From: Anaerofustis stercorihominis | GTDB taxonomy: Bacteria; Bacillota; Clostridia; Eubacteriales; Anaerofustaceae | Direction of reading: 5' to 3' | NCBI RefSeq assembly: GCF_024623185.1 | Contig: NZ_JANJZK010000003.1 | Location: 98,327 to 162,326, forward strand | Length of the DNA stretch: 64,000 bases | Part shown: positions 1 through 9,601 of the stretch, piece after piece | Layout of the letters: every line of letters starts with the position of its first letter | Numbering within the stretch: the stretch's first letter is position 1 | Notes under the pieces: model-generated | Told to the model about the DNA's origin: nothing | The model's input: only the letters and a program-made list of their open reading frames with translations | Database searches by the model: none | Position numbers and translations under genes: made by a program

Positions 1-633
1 GTTACTATATTGACCATAATACAAAGTATCAACATCAGTAACTCCATATGCCTTTTCAGCAATAAAGTTGAACTGTCTTTCATCACTTCCTGCTGAACCG
101 TTAGCAAGACGCATACCGGTATCCGTTTTATATATAGGAGCTCTATCATTTCCGGCTACATTTACATCTGTTCCACAACCTAAAGATATGATTTGGTCGC
201 TTCCGGTATTATTGGTGATAGTAAAAGCAACTTTCACATACCTGTCTCCGTTAACAAAGGATAGATCCTGTCTGAATTTAAGTCCCGCTAGACCTGCTAT
301 ATTATCTCTTGTCTCCCCATTGTTGATTTTTTCTAGCAAAGTAGATGCCGCATAAGCGGCATTATCGTTTATTTGCCCAACCTTAACACAAACATGATAC
401 CCCTGCTGACCGTGAGAAGACCAAAATTCTCCGGGCATACCTTTTATATCAAATGCACATCCCGGTTGGTTAGTAAGATATTCCAACTCATCATTTGCAA
501 CTTTAACTGTAGTTGCATCAGGTGCAGCAAACGCACCAGAAGTCGGCATCAAACATAACACTAAAACAAGAGTCAGTATGACCCCCATGATTTTGTTTTG
601 GATTTTACTTCGTTTTGGTTTTGTTTCATCCAT
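1..633 (-). CDS. Exported protein of unknown function, N-terminal 211 codons (partial)
   Basis: The reading frame opens at an ATG whose complement is 631-633 and stays open to the left edge, so the C-terminus is missing. An AAAGGGGAAA stretch upstream serves as ribosome binding site. Residues 1-14 are basic (MDETKPKRSK...), 15-30 are hydrophobic, and an AFA/AP junction near residue 36 looks like a signal peptidase I site, so the product is exported. The mature part (about 175 residues visible) has polar beta-rich text with GCGTDVNVAG and FTITNNTGSDQ stretches, as in large clostridial surface proteins, but I recognise no family. It is separated from coaBC by 378 bases that hold an inverted repeat. 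Confidence 0.7.
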   Translation of the reverse strand, partial: MDETKPKRSKIQNKIMGVILTLVLVLCLMPTSGAFAAPDATTVKVANDELEYLTNQPGCAFDIKGMPGEFWSSHGQQGYHVCVKVGQINDNAAYAASTLLEKINNGETRDNIAGLAGLKFRQDLSFVNGDRYVKVAFTITNNTGSDQIISLGCGTDVNVAGNDRAPIYKTDTGMRLANGSAGSDERQFNFIAEKAYGVTDVDTLYYGQYSN

Positions 634-1011
634 TTCTCTTTTTCCCCTTTAATAATTTATTTGATAAATTTTTTTGGAAATAGATATGCACTAAACCTAA
701 TTACGTTAAAAGACGAAAACAAAGAACTTATATCCTCTCTTATCGTCATAAATCTTTATTAAATTTTACAAATAGTGTACTTTTTGTAACAAATGATTAA
801 ATAAAAAATTATTATAAAAAATTTATCTTTTAGTTAATCAATCATTATTTTATGTAACACTTTCGCATACTATTCCCCATATATGATTGCATTAGACAGT
901 ATACTCCTTTTATTACAAAAAGTACACCTTTTTTGACAAAAATTTTGTAAATATTACCGCAAATAACCAAACGAAAGTAAGAATAATTAAAAATAATCAA
1001 AAAAAAGAGGT
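634..1011. other. Intergenic region with a long-range inverted repeat
   Basis: AT-rich spacer between the exported protein gene and coaBC. It contains a perfect 15-base inverted repeat (775-789 and 913-927, listed separately) and, at its right end, the terminator shared with coaBC. I see no gene or recognised riboswitch in it. It probably holds the promoter and 5' leader of the exported protein gene. Confidence 0.6.
775..927. repeat. Perfect 15-bp inverted repeat, 123-base spacing
   Basis: GTGTACTTTTTGTAA at 775-789 has its exact reverse complement TTACAAAAAGTACAC at 913-927. Extending outward gives 18 of 19 matching positions. It lies in the upstream region of the exported protein gene and could be a pair of regulator sites or the foot of a long stem. 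Function unknown. Confidence 0.75.
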
Positions 1012-1028
1012 CTAGACCTCTTTTTTTC
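999..1028 (-). terminator. Terminator overlapping the coaBC stop codon
   Basis: A-tract, GAGGTC-TAGA-CCTC type palindrome (1007-1020) and T-tract. The coaBC stop codon (complement of 1012-1014) lies in the centre of the hairpin. A and T tracts on both sides make it potentially bidirectional. Confidence 0.75.
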
Positions 1029-2226
1029 TATTTAGCTCCAATAATTTATCCATTAAATTCACCGCAACTTCTTCTTTTGTCATTAAATCCATGTGCTGAA
1101 TATTATTTTTTGTGATAAAAGTGACTTTGTTTGTATCTCCTTTAAATCCCGCACCTTCTTCTTTTAGGCTGTTGGCTACTATCATATCCGCATTCTTTCG
1201 CTTTAATTTTTCTTTTGCATTCTCGATTAGATTACTTGTCTCCATTGCGAAACCGCAAATCACTTGATTTTCATGTTTATTTTCTCCCAAGAACTTCAAT
1301 ATATCTTTTGTTCTTTTAAGCTCTATAGACATCTCATCGTCTTTTTTCTTGATTTTTTCTTCACTTTTATTGATAGGCGTATAATCAGCCACAGCTGCGG
1401 CTTTGATTATAAAATCCATTTCTTTATAATTTTTCTCTACCGCTTCAAACATATCTTCTGCACTTTTTACTTTTATAAAATTAACGAAAGGAGGAACTTT
1501 TTCTGTGCTGTTCCCGCTAATCAGCGTAACATCGGCACCTCTTAGCATTGCTATCTTTGCAACGGCGTATCCCATTTTCCCGCTGGAGTGATTGGTTATA
1601 TATCTGACAGGGTCTATAGCTTCCATTGTCGCTCCTGCCGTTACCAATACTTTTTTATCTTTTAAGTCTTTTGGATATGCTGTTTCCCTTAAGATGTGAT
1701 TTACCAAAGTCTGTTCATCGGGGAGTTTCCCCTCGCCTACATCTCTGCATGCAAGCATTCCCCTTGCGGGAGAAATTATTTTAAAACCATACCCTTTTAA
1801 TTTTTGTATATTGTCTTTTGTAATTCTATTGTTATACATATGAGTATTCATTGCAGGAGCAACTATTTTTTTACAAGTTGCCGCGAGAACTGTAGTAGAC
1901 AGCATATCATCTGCTATCCCGTTTGCCATTTTTGCAATTATGTTTGCACTTGCGGGAGCTATTAGCATAACGTCCGCTTTTTGTCCGAGAGATACGTGAG
2001 AAACATGAAATTCAAAATTCCTGTCAAAAGTATCTACCAAACATTTATTATTCGTAAGGGTCTCAAAAGTTATGGGATTAATAAAGTTAAGGGCATTCTT
2101 AGTCATTATTACATGAACATCAGCACCGAGCTTAATCAGCATACTTGCCACATTAGCCATTTTATAAGCCGCAATACTTCCGCTCACTCCGAGTACTACG
2201 GTTTTACCTTTTAATAATTTATTCAT
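1012..2226 (-). CDS. coaBC: Bifunctional phosphopantothenoylcysteine decarboxylase / phosphopantothenate-cysteine ligase
   Basis: The cytoplasmic two-domain enzyme joins cysteine to 4'-phosphopantothenate (CoaB) and decarboxylates the product (CoaC) in CoA synthesis. The N-terminal flavoprotein half (about 1-180) shows VSGSIAAYK, the active-site histidine region FHVSH, the PAMN motif near residue 122 (PAMNTHMY here) and the flap cysteine in LACRDVGEG. The C-terminal half (about 187-404) shows VTAGAT and NHSSGKMG nucleotide-binding motifs. The length of 404 residues is normal. It is the last gene of the pantothenate operon and overlaps panD by 8 bases, so translation is probably coupled. Confidence 0.96.
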   Translation of the reverse strand: MNKLLKGKTVVLGVSGSIAAYKMANVASMLIKLGADVHVIMTKNALNFINPITFETLTNNKCLVDTFDRNFEFHVSHVSLGQKADVMLIAPASANIIAKMANGIADDMLSTTVLAATCKKIVAPAMNTHMYNNRITKDNIQKLKGYGFKIISPARGMLACRDVGEGKLPDEQTLVNHILRETAYPKDLKDKKVLVTAGATMEAIDPVRYITNHSSGKMGYAVAKIAMLRGADVTLISGNSTEKVPPFVNFIKVKSAEDMFEAVEKNYKEMDFIIKAAAVADYTPINKSEEKIKKKDDEMSIELKRTKDILKFLGENKHENQVICGFAMETSNLIENAKEKLKRKNADMIVANSLKEEGAGFKGDTNKVTFITKNNIQHMDLMTKEEVAVNLMDKLLELNRKKEV

Positions 2227-2620
2227 TTATCATATCCTCTGTCAACAGTCCGTGTTTTTCGTATCTTGTGATTTTAAGGATTTTATTATCATCATCCACA
2301 AATAATACTTTAGGAGGGTTATCTTTTACTTCCTTAGGCTCCATGGAAGCATAAGCCATTATTATTATTTTATCTCCTACCTGCACTTCTCTTGCGGCGG
2401 CACCGTTCAAACATATCATACCGCTTCCCCGTTCTCCCGCAATCGTATAAGTTTCAAACCTGCTTCCGTTATTTACATCTACTATCTGGACTTTTTCATA
2501 CTCCAGTATACCGCATTTTTCCAAAAGTTCAATATCTATCGTTATGCTCCCCACATAATCAAGTTTAGCTTCGGTAATCGTTGCTCTATGGATTTTTCCT
2601 TTTAACATATTTAGTAGCAT
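2219..2620 (-). CDS. panD: Aspartate 1-decarboxylase proenzyme
   Basis: Pyruvoyl-dependent enzyme that makes beta-alanine from aspartate for pantothenate synthesis. The self-cleavage site Gly24-Ser25 is present in the context DYVGSITID, and Tyr58-type GSRFETYTI and NGAAAR segments match the family. The length of 133 residues is slightly above the usual 120-130, with a short acidic tail. It follows panC by 9 bases and overlaps coaBC, consistent with one transcript. Confidence 0.97.
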   Translation of the reverse strand: MLLNMLKGKIHRATITEAKLDYVGSITIDIELLEKCGILEYEKVQIVDVNNGSRFETYTIAGERGSGMICLNGAAAREVQVGDKIIIMAYASMEPKEVKDNPPKVLFVDDDNKILKITRYEKHGLLTEDMINE

Positions 2621-2629
2621 TCTTTCCTC

Positions 2630-3475
2630 CTAGCATTCAAACGTAAAGTTATCGATAAGTCTGGTTTTACCTATATACACTGCCATAGCAATAAGCACCT
2701 TACCTTTTATTACATCGATTTTTTCAACTGTCTCCAAATCTACGGCTTCTACATAATCAATTTTAGCAAGCGGTTCTTTATTTATATTGTCTTTCATTTT
2801 ATTGATTATCGTATTTACATCTCTTTCTCCCGATACCAGCAAGTCTTTACCAAGAGAAATCGTCTTATATAAGATAAGGGCAGCTTTTCTTTCTTCTTTA
2901 TTTAAATATGTATTTCTAGAACTTTTCGCCAGACCGTCTTCCTCTCTTATTATAGGACAGCCTATAACATCAATATCCATATTTAAATCTTTTACAATTC
3001 TTTTAATAACGCATAACTGCTGTGCGTCTTTCATTCCAAAGTATGCTCTGTCAGGTGTCACTATATTAAATAATTTCGTTACTACAGTCATAACGCCTCT
3101 GAAATGTATGGGTCTTGATTTTCCGCAAAGTTCCGTTGTAAGACCGTTCATATCCACATAAGAACAAAATCCTTCTTTGTACATTTCTTCCGGCTCGGGA
3201 TTAAAAATCAAATCGGCACCCGTCTCATCACAAAGCTTGCTGTCTTTATTTATATCTCTCGGATAAGTTTCAAGGTCTTCATTTTCCCCAAACTGCATCG
3301 GATTTACGAATATACTTACAACGACTTTATCATTTTCCTCTACCGCTTTTTTAATTAAACTTTGATGTCCTTCGTGCAGATAGCCCATTGTAGGAACAAG
3401 CCCAACGCTGAAACCGTCTTTCTTCCATGACCTTACTCTATTTCTCACTTCTTCTATATTATGTAATAATTCCAT
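2630..3475 (-). CDS. panC: Pantoate-beta-alanine ligase
   Basis: ATP-dependent condensation of pantoate with beta-alanine to give pantothenate. The nucleotidyltransferase HxGH signature is PTMGYLHEGHQSL (His34 and His37). Further family blocks are SIFVNPMQFG, YFGMKDAQQL and the loop DGLAKSSRN. The length of 281 residues is typical. It sits between panB (12-base gap) and panD (9-base gap) in the pan operon. Confidence 0.97.
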   Translation of the reverse strand: MELLHNIEEVRNRVRSWKKDGFSVGLVPTMGYLHEGHQSLIKKAVEENDKVVVSIFVNPMQFGENEDLETYPRDINKDSKLCDETGADLIFNPEPEEMYKEGFCSYVDMNGLTTELCGKSRPIHFRGVMTVVTKLFNIVTPDRAYFGMKDAQQLCVIKRIVKDLNMDIDVIGCPIIREEDGLAKSSRNTYLNKEERKAALILYKTISLGKDLLVSGERDVNTIINKMKDNINKEPLAKIDYVEAVDLETVEKIDVIKGKVLIAMAVYIGKTRLIDNFTFEC

Positions 3476-3487
3476 TTCATTCTCCGA

Positions 3488-4315
3488 TTAATATAATTTC
3501 TCTATTACTTCATCATCTATTTTATAAGTATTTTCCGAACTTGGGAATACACCTTTATTTATCTCATTATGATATTGTTTGAACGCTTCTTTCATCACAC
3601 TTCCGATATCCGCGTATTTCTTAACGAATTTAGGAGTAAAATCCGAAAACATTCCAAGCATATCCTGATATACGAGTATTTGTCCGTCACAATATTTCCC
3701 TGCACCTATACCTATTGTAGGGATACTTATACTTTCGGTTATAAGCTTTGCAAGCTTTTCAGGGACACATTCCAGTACCAAGGCAAATGCCCCCGCTTTT
3801 TCAACCTCTTTAGCGTCTTCAAGCAGTTTTTTTGCCGCTTCTTCACTTTTTCCCTGAACTTTAAACCCGCCAAAAGCGTTAATACTTTGGGGAGTAAGAC
3901 CTAAATGAGCCATTACGGGAATACCCGCATTAGTTATTGCATTTATAGCCTCGCTCACTTCTTTTCCGCCCTCAAGCTTGACAGCTCCCGCTCGTCCTTC
4001 TTTCATTAGCCTTCCCGCATTTTTTACCGCGTCGTAAACAGAGGTTTGATATGACATAAAGGGCATATCCACGACTACCAAAGCGTTTTTTGCACCCCTT
4101 GCAACGGCTCTTGCGTGATGTATCATATCTTCCATGGTAACGGATATGGTATCTTCATAACCAAGGATTACATTACCGAGTGAATCTCCAACGAGTATCC
4201 CGTTGATACCGGCCTCATCCATTAATTTTGCGGTAGAGTAATCATATGCGGTAAGCATAGATAATTTTTCATTACTTTCTTTTACACTCTTAAAAGTTGC
4301 TGCAGTATTTTTCAT
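3488..4315 (-). CDS. panB: 3-methyl-2-oxobutanoate hydroxymethyltransferase
   Basis: Transfers a hydroxymethyl group from methylenetetrahydrofolate to 2-ketoisovalerate to make ketopantoate. Family motifs are [26 protein letters not shown] and PTIGIGAG, and the 275-residue length is normal. It lies 2 bases downstream of the predicted ketopantoate reductase, which would act next on its product. Confidence 0.97.
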   Translation of the reverse strand: MKNTAATFKSVKESNEKLSMLTAYDYSTAKLMDEAGINGILVGDSLGNVILGYEDTISVTMEDMIHHARAVARGAKNALVVVDMPFMSYQTSVYDAVKNAGRLMKEGRAGAVKLEGGKEVSEAINAITNAGIPVMAHLGLTPQSINAFGGFKVQGKSEEAAKKLLEDAKEVEKAGAFALVLECVPEKLAKLITESISIPTIGIGAGKYCDGQILVYQDMLGMFSDFTPKFVKKYADIGSVMKEAFKQYHNEINKGVFPSSENTYKIDDEVIEKLY

Positions 4316-4317
4316 CC

Positions 4318-5160
4318 TTATTCCTCTTTCAATATTTTCTTTATATTGCCATAATCAGTATTTTCATTTTTCTCTTCGGCAATATCTATTAGTCCCAATG
4401 ATAATAATTTATAAATATCTTTTGCTTCATTACTTAATACATCTAAGTGTTTCATTACGGTAGTAATATCATTTCTTTCAATAGGTCCGGTAAGAGAATC
4501 TATAAGCCCTCTTTCAGCTATATTATTTGCATTATTCATAAAAAGCGGCATTAAAGCATCTATTGCTTCCTCTTTTTTAAATCCGCTTTCAATAAGCAAA
4601 TCAGCTCCCATATTTACTAGAGCGATAACTAAATTACTCACGTAAACACATGACGCATGATATTTACTTTTATTATCCTCAGAAATTATTTTGACAGGAT
4701 TTCCCATGCTCTCAAAAAAACACTTAAAAAAGTCTAAATATTTTTTATTTCCTTCAATTGTAAAATAAGCATTGGAGAGTTCCTTATAAGACGTATACTT
4801 ATCGTTAAAAGCATACATTGGATGAATGGAATAACCGAGAACCTCTCGGTCACCTTTTTGAAAGACTGCGGAAGATAATGCTCCGCTACAGTGACAAAAT
4901 ATTTTATTTTGAATTTCGAAATCTTTTAGACTTTCCCAAACCATACCGATATCTTTATCCGGTACTGTCAGGAACAATGCATCACATGAATTTAATATAT
5001 CATATAATGTACTAAAATAATCAGTATCCGTGAATTTAGCTGCTTCACGTGCAGAATCGGGATTTTTGCTGTAATACCCAATAACATCTTTTTTATGCAG
5101 TTTAAAGTATTTGCCGAGACTGACTCCTACTTTTCCCGCACCCACAAATCCTATTTTCAT
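4318..5160 (-). CDS. panG: PanG-type ketopantoate reductase (Rossmann / DUF2520 protein)
   Basis: Predicted to reduce ketopantoate to pantoate with NAD(P)H. The N-terminal Rossmann fold begins [12 protein letters not shown], and [17 protein letters not shown] and a helical C-terminal domain match the DUF2520 architecture. No panE or ilvC is seen in the window and this gene heads the pan operon, which supports the PanG assignment made in other bacteria that lack panE. I chose the ATG complementary to 5158-5160, which follows GAGGGTGG. An in-frame ATG at 5187 would add nine residues (MASPKEGGR) before the fold, so it is less likely. The promoter was not clearly identified. Confidence 0.82.
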   Translation of the reverse strand: MKIGFVGAGKVGVSLGKYFKLHKKDVIGYYSKNPDSAREAAKFTDTDYFSTLYDILNSCDALFLTVPDKDIGMVWESLKDFEIQNKIFCHCSGALSSAVFQKGDREVLGYSIHPMYAFNDKYTSYKELSNAYFTIEGNKKYLDFFKCFFESMGNPVKIISEDNKSKYHASCVYVSNLVIALVNMGADLLIESGFKKEEAIDALMPLFMNNANNIAERGLIDSLTGPIERNDITTVMKHLDVLSNEAKDIYKLLSLGLIDIAEEKNENTDYGNIKKILKEE

Positions 5161-5348
5161 TCTACCACCCTCTTTCGGTGATGCCATAAAGTCTCTTTCC
5201 TTCGATAAAAGCTTTAATTCTAATTATATAGAATGAAAAACAAAATATTTACCACGGTATAGTTTCAAAATGAATACCATCCGCCTACATAATAGCACTA
5301 AGGTTAGTATTTGTAAATAAAAAACAACTATTTAAATATATTTAATCA

Positions 5349-5377
5349 CAAAAAAAGAGCAGATTACTCTGCTCTTA
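5349..5377 (-). terminator. Terminator downstream of htrA
   Basis: Read on the minus strand: AAGAGCAG, six-base loop, CTGCTCTT, then a T-run. It starts just after the htrA stop codon. Confidence 0.85.
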
Positions 5378-5380
5378 TGA

Positions 5381-6499
5381 TTATTTTGATTTACTTAATT
5401 CGACCTCAACAGTATTTGCTTTTCCGTTTCGTTCATAAGTGATTTTTATCTTTTCGCCCGGTCTGTGGTAATAAAGTTGTTCTCTGAATTTTAACATATT
5501 ATTGACTTCCACACCGTCTACTTTTGTAATAACATCATTTTCCTTTATCCCTGCTTTTGCGGCACCCGAGCCATTTACAACTCCTACTATCAATATACCC
5601 TTATCTACTTGTAACTTTTCATTTTCAGTATAGTATCTCGCAATTTCCTTATCTACACCTTCTATCCCGATGACTGTAGGCGTGAAAGAACCTTTTTCTT
5701 TGATTTGGTTTATTATAGGCTTCACTATATTTATAGGTATTGCAAAACCCAAACCTTCACCGGACTGTATTTTATAAGTGTTTATACCAATCACTTCTCC
5801 GGCAAGATTTAACAGAGGTCCTCCGCTGTTGCCGGCATTTATCGAAGCGTCGGTTTGTATAAGATCCTCGGCTATTGTCTTATTATCAACTGCAATGCTT
5901 CTGTTTAATGCGCTCACTATCCCCTGAGTTACGCTTCTTTCAAAAGTAAGCCCCAAAGGATTTCCTATTGCAATAGCCGTCTGTCCTATATTTATCTTTT
6001 CACTGTCCCCTAAATTAACGACTGGTAAATTCTTTGCATTTATCTTTATTACAGCTAAATCTACAGTATCTGATTTGAATACTACTTTAGCTTCATAACT
6101 TGTTCCGTCTTTCAAAGTAACGTTTATTTGTTTGGGATTATCGCTTACCACATGCTGATTTGTAACGATTATCCCATTTTTATCTACTATAAATCCGGTT
6201 CCTACACCGCTGCTTTCGTACTCTCTGTTAAACATATCTTTGCTTAGTTCCGTGGTTTCAATGCCTACGACAGCAGGTGTAACACTTGCCGCAACTTTCT
6301 CTGTAGTACTGGATTTTAAAGTCGTAGCCGAAGATGAACCAGAGCTATTTCCACCACCCTGACTGACAGTACCTATTTTTTCATCTATCATTTTTTCCAT
6401 TCTGTAATTAGTTACCAAAAAAGCAACGGAACCGAAAAGAATTCCTCCGATTATCAGCCCTAAAAAGAAAATAGTTAAACCGCTTCTCTTTTCTCTCAT
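5381..6499 (-). CDS. htrA: HtrA/DegP-family membrane-anchored serine protease
   Basis: Envelope quality-control protease. A transmembrane anchor spans about residues 8-30, followed by a Ser/Gly/Thr-rich linker (45-65). The trypsin-like domain has the triad His116 (VTNQHVV), Asp148 (DTVDLAVI) and Ser225 (NAGNSGGPLL), and one PDZ domain covers about 270-365. The length of 372 residues fits single-PDZ Firmicutes HtrA. A clear AGGAGGAG precedes the ATG. It follows walJ by 9 bases, the arrangement seen in wal operons, but no WalRK genes are present here. Confidence 0.95.
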   Translation of the reverse strand: MREKRSGLTIFFLGLIIGGILFGSVAFLVTNYRMEKMIDEKIGTVSQGGGNSSGSSSATTLKSSTTEKVAASVTPAVVGIETTELSKDMFNREYESSGVGTGFIVDKNGIIVTNQHVVSDNPKQINVTLKDGTSYEAKVVFKSDTVDLAVIKINAKNLPVVNLGDSEKINIGQTAIAIGNPLGLTFERSVTQGIVSALNRSIAVDNKTIAEDLIQTDASINAGNSGGPLLNLAGEVIGINTYKIQSGEGLGFAIPINIVKPIINQIKEKGSFTPTVIGIEGVDKEIARYYTENEKLQVDKGILIVGVVNGSGAAKAGIKENDVITKVDGVEVNNMLKFREQLYYHRPGEKIKITYERNGKANTVEVELSKSK

Positions 6500-6508
6500 A
6501 TTCTCCTC

Positions 6509-7297
6509 CTAAAATTCTACAATACCATTGACACCGATCCTGTTCGCAACATCCAAGATATAATCTTTACCCTCTTTGATATCACTGTCAAGGGCTACAT
6601 TTTTTACAGTTTCATAAGCAATAGTACTTATATTGTTTTCTTCGCTTAAATGTCCAAGCCTTACCCTTTCAGTTTTGCCCTTAATGAGCTCACTTAATAC
6701 TTTTCCGCTGTCATTATTTGATAAATGCCCGAACGGAGATAAGATCCTTTGTTTCAAATGCATTGGATATGAACCTTTCTTAAGCATATTTTCATCATGA
6801 TTTGCTTCAAGAAAAACAAATTTACATTCCTTTAAATTTTCTATTACATCTTCTATTATCATTCCCATATCCGTTGCAACTCCGCATTTTGTTTTTCCGT
6901 CATCTATTGTAAAGCCTATGGGTGCAACCGCATCATGGGGAATGGAAAAACTATTTATAAGAACGTCATTTATATAAAAAGGGATTTCTTCTTCAATCCT
7001 ATATATATTTTCTTCTTTTACGCTGCCGACCTTTTTAAGTACGGTATCACAGGCGGCTCTATGTAAATACATGGGGATATCGGCTCTTCTTGATAATACC
7101 CCTGCACCTTTTATATGATCACTATGTTCATGAGTAATAAGAATTGCATCTATATCGCCTATTTCAACATCTATTTTTTTTAGTTCATTTACTATAGTAC
7201 TGCCGGGAAGACCTGCGTCAACCAAAATTTTAGTATTTTCGCTTTCCACAAGCAGACTATTACCTCTGGATGAGGAAAAAAGATTAGTAAATTTCAT
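6509..7297 (-). CDS. walJ: MBL-fold hydrolase of the WalJ/YycJ (VicX) family
   Basis: Metallo-beta-lactamase fold protein with the metal-binding signature THEHSDH near residues 56-62, the opening MKFTNLFSSSRGNSLLV and the later motifs GVATDMG and LEANHD. WalJ proteins accompany the WalRK cell-wall regulatory system and have been linked to cell-wall and DNA metabolism, but the substrate is not established. The length of 262 residues is typical. It is the first gene of a two-gene walJ-htrA unit here, without the kinase and response regulator. Confidence 0.9.
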   Translation of the reverse strand: MKFTNLFSSSRGNSLLVESENTKILVDAGLPGSTIVNELKKIDVEIGDIDAILITHEHSDHIKGAGVLSRRADIPMYLHRAACDTVLKKVGSVKEENIYRIEEEIPFYINDVLINSFSIPHDAVAPIGFTIDDGKTKCGVATDMGMIIEDVIENLKECKFVFLEANHDENMLKKGSYPMHLKQRILSPFGHLSNNDSGKVLSELIKGKTERVRLGHLSEENNISTIAYETVKNVALDSDIKEGKDYILDVANRIGVNGIVEF

Positions 7298-7349
7298 TTA
7301 TTCTCCTATTAATTCTATGCATTCTATATTTAAATATATAATTTAATAT

Positions 7350-7378
7350 TAAAAATCCCCTTATAAAATAAGGGGAAA
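7350..7378 (-). terminator. Terminator downstream of murA
   Basis: CCCCTTAT (7357-7364), three-base loop, ATAAGGGG (7368-7375). On the minus strand it is followed by a T-rich tract. It lies immediately after the murA stop codon. Confidence 0.85.
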
Positions 7379-7381
7379 AGG

Positions 7382-8644
7382 TTACGAATCAACTCTCTTT
7401 ATGTCCGCTCCTAAATTTCTGAAGTTTTCTTCGATATTTTCATATCCTCTGTCTATATATTTAAGATTTGTAATCTCTGTAGTTCCTTTTGCTACGAGCC
7501 CCGCAAGTATCATTGCAGCTCCTGCTCTAAGGTCTGTTGCCTGTATCTTTGTTCCATATAATTCGCTCGGACCGGTGAACACCGCAGTGTTTCCGTTCAC
7601 TCTTACATTTGCTCCCATTTTTTGAAGCTCTGTTACATATCTGAAACGATTTTCAAATATACTCTCCGTAATGGAACTTACACCGTTTGCAAGACACATA
7701 ATAAGCCCCATGGGCTGCTGCAAATCAGTAGGAAATCCGGGATAAGGCAAAGTCTTGACATTACAAGGTTTGATATATTCTCTTCCCACTACCCTTATAT
7801 TATCGTCTTCATCGACACTAACGTCCGCGCCCATCTCAATAAGCTTAGCAGTAATCGAGTCCAAATGAGGAGGGATTACATTTTTTATAAGTACATCCCC
7901 TTTTGTTGCAGCCGCAGCTATCATATATGTTCCCGCGGTAATTTGATCGGGAACTACAGAATATTCACATCCGTGAAGCTCTTCGACTCCCATTATCCTG
8001 ATAACATCGGTACCCGCACCCTTTATTTTTGCACCCATAAGATTTAAAAAGTTTGCAATATCAACAACGTGAGGTTCCTTTGCTGCATTTTCTATAATGG
8101 TAAGTCCTTCTGCCTTTACTGCTGCGAGCATAATATTAATGGTAGCCCCAACACTTGCAACATCCATATATATATTGGTACCTTTGAGACCATAAGGTGC
8201 TTCGATTTTTATTGAGCCTTTTACATCTACTTTTGCACCCAAGGCTTCAAATCCTTTGATATGAAGGTCTATCGGTCTCGCACCTATATCACATCCCCCC
8301 GGAGGAGGAAGTTCAACAAATCCGTTTCGTCCAAGTAAAGCACCGAGGAGATAATAGCTCGCTCTCATTTTTGTACTTTCATCTGCAATTTCTTCGCTGG
8401 TGCAGTCCGCTATTGCTGTTGTATCTATACTTAAGCCTTTACTCGTTTTTCTGATTTTAGCTCCGAGCTTTTTCATTATACTTATATAATTTCTGATATC
8501 TTGTATATCAGGTAAATTTTCTATTAAAAATTTATCAGATGCCAGAACGGTTGCGGGTAATATCCCGAGAGCCGCATTTTTAGCACCGGTTATAGTCACT
8601 TCTCCGGTAAGTCTTCTGCCACCGTTAATAATAATTTTTTCCAT
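7382..8644 (-). CDS. murA: UDP-N-acetylglucosamine 1-carboxyvinyltransferase
   Basis: First committed step of peptidoglycan precursor synthesis: transfers enolpyruvate from PEP to UDP-GlcNAc. Lys22-Asn23 (SGAKNAAL region), the active-site Cys118 in PPGGCDIGARP and the GGYENIEE-like C-terminus (RGYENIEENFRNLGA) are all present. Cysteine at this position predicts the fosfomycin-sensitive form. I prefer the second ATG (8644), placed 9 bases after AAGG; the first ATG at 8653 has its GG directly adjacent. The length is 420 residues. The gene is followed by its own terminator. Confidence 0.96.
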   Translation of the reverse strand: MEKIIINGGRRLTGEVTITGAKNAALGILPATVLASDKFLIENLPDIQDIRNYISIMKKLGAKIRKTSKGLSIDTTAIADCTSEEIADESTKMRASYYLLGALLGRNGFVELPPPGGCDIGARPIDLHIKGFEALGAKVDVKGSIKIEAPYGLKGTNIYMDVASVGATINIMLAAVKAEGLTIIENAAKEPHVVDIANFLNLMGAKIKGAGTDVIRIMGVEELHGCEYSVVPDQITAGTYMIAAAATKGDVLIKNVIPPHLDSITAKLIEMGADVSVDEDDNIRVVGREYIKPCNVKTLPYPGFPTDLQQPMGLIMCLANGVSSITESIFENRFRYVTELQKMGANVRVNGNTAVFTGPSELYGTKIQATDLRAGAAMILAGLVAKGTTEITNLKYIDRGYENIEENFRNLGADIKRVDS

Positions 8645-8735
8645 ATTTTTCATCCTTTTATTCTTTTTCCCCTTAGCTAATTAATTATACTAAAATTAAT
8701 ACTAAAAATAAAGAGTTATTAAATATTATTTATAC

Positions 8736-9593
8736 CTAGAAACATGGACTGTCCTGTAAATGCTTATAACTCCTTGTTCTTGCAAGCAGATTTGTATCAC
8801 TTAATTTTACTTTTGGAATACCCGCAAATCTAGTTTTATAAACACTGCCGTGGCAATCGGAGCCGCCGCTGACTATCAAGTCATTCTTCTTACAATAATC
8901 GAAGTAATACTTGTTTTGTTCTTTTAACGGATTATATGAGCTGTAACATTCAAGTCCGTCGATACCTAAATCCAAATAGTAATTCAACATATCTTCACTC
9001 ATTACATTTCCCGGGTAATAATAAGAAGGATGTGCAAGAACCGCAACGCCACCTGCATTTTTTATCACTTTGATTACTTCTTCGGAAGAAATCAAATCTT
9101 CATCTTTTGGCACGGGAACTTGAGCTTTAACTTTATTAAATGCCTCTACACCTTCGCATACTCCTTTTTCTGCAAGATAATTCATTATGGGAAGTCCCGC
9201 CATTTCCTTCATTTTATAGATATTATATTCCTCTAAACTTACACCATTATCACAATTTTTTTCTACCCATTTTATTATCCTGGTATCTCTGTTTTGTCTT
9301 ACTCTTCTTGTTCTGGTCATCGTATAAGTAAGATCGATATCGTCAATATCTATATCATATCCGAGTATGTGTATTTCCTTATCAAATGATTTAGAACATA
9401 TTTCTGTTGCCCTTATGAAGTTTAGACCTTCCTTATTTGCAATATACTCCGTAAGTTTAACATTTGAAATGCTATCATGATCCGATATCGCAAAATATTT
9501 AAGTCCTGCCTCTTTAACATTTTTTACTGTCTCTTCACTGTCCCAGCTTCCGTCGGAAGCATTTGTATGAATATGAAAATCTAACCTGTCCAT
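8736..9593 (-). CDS. PHP-domain phosphoesterase
   Basis: Polymerase-and-histidinol-phosphatase fold. The metal ligands are visible in order: HIHTNAS near the N-terminus, ISDHDS, ATEICS/EIHILGYD, VLAHPSYYY and GGSDCHG at the C-terminal end. The set resembles the TrpH/RNase AM-like subgroup that hydrolyses phosphate esters or short nucleic acid 5' ends, but the substrate cannot be read from the sequence. I start it at MDRLDFHIH, directly after AGGAGGG; a longer in-frame start at 9626 would overlap the upstream gene. It is 8 bases from the U32 gene and probably cotranscribed with it. Confidence 0.88.
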   Translation of the reverse strand: MDRLDFHIHTNASDGSWDSEETVKNVKEAGLKYFAISDHDSISNVKLTEYIANKEGLNFIRATEICSKSFDKEIHILGYDIDIDDIDLTYTMTRTRRVRQNRDTRIIKWVEKNCDNGVSLEEYNIYKMKEMAGLPIMNYLAEKGVCEGVEAFNKVKAQVPVPKDEDLISSEEVIKVIKNAGGVAVLAHPSYYYPGNVMSEDMLNYYLDLGIDGLECYSSYNPLKEQNKYYFDYCKKNDLIVSGGSDCHGSVYKTRFAGIPKVKLSDTNLLARTRSYKHLQDSPCF

Positions 9594-9601
9594 TTTCCCT
9601 C

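Noticed and set aside
785..859. TGTAACA copies (785-791 and 853-859) as further HypR-like operator sites
   Set aside because: Single half-sites in AT-rich DNA without the inverted partner or a nearby promoter; likely chance.
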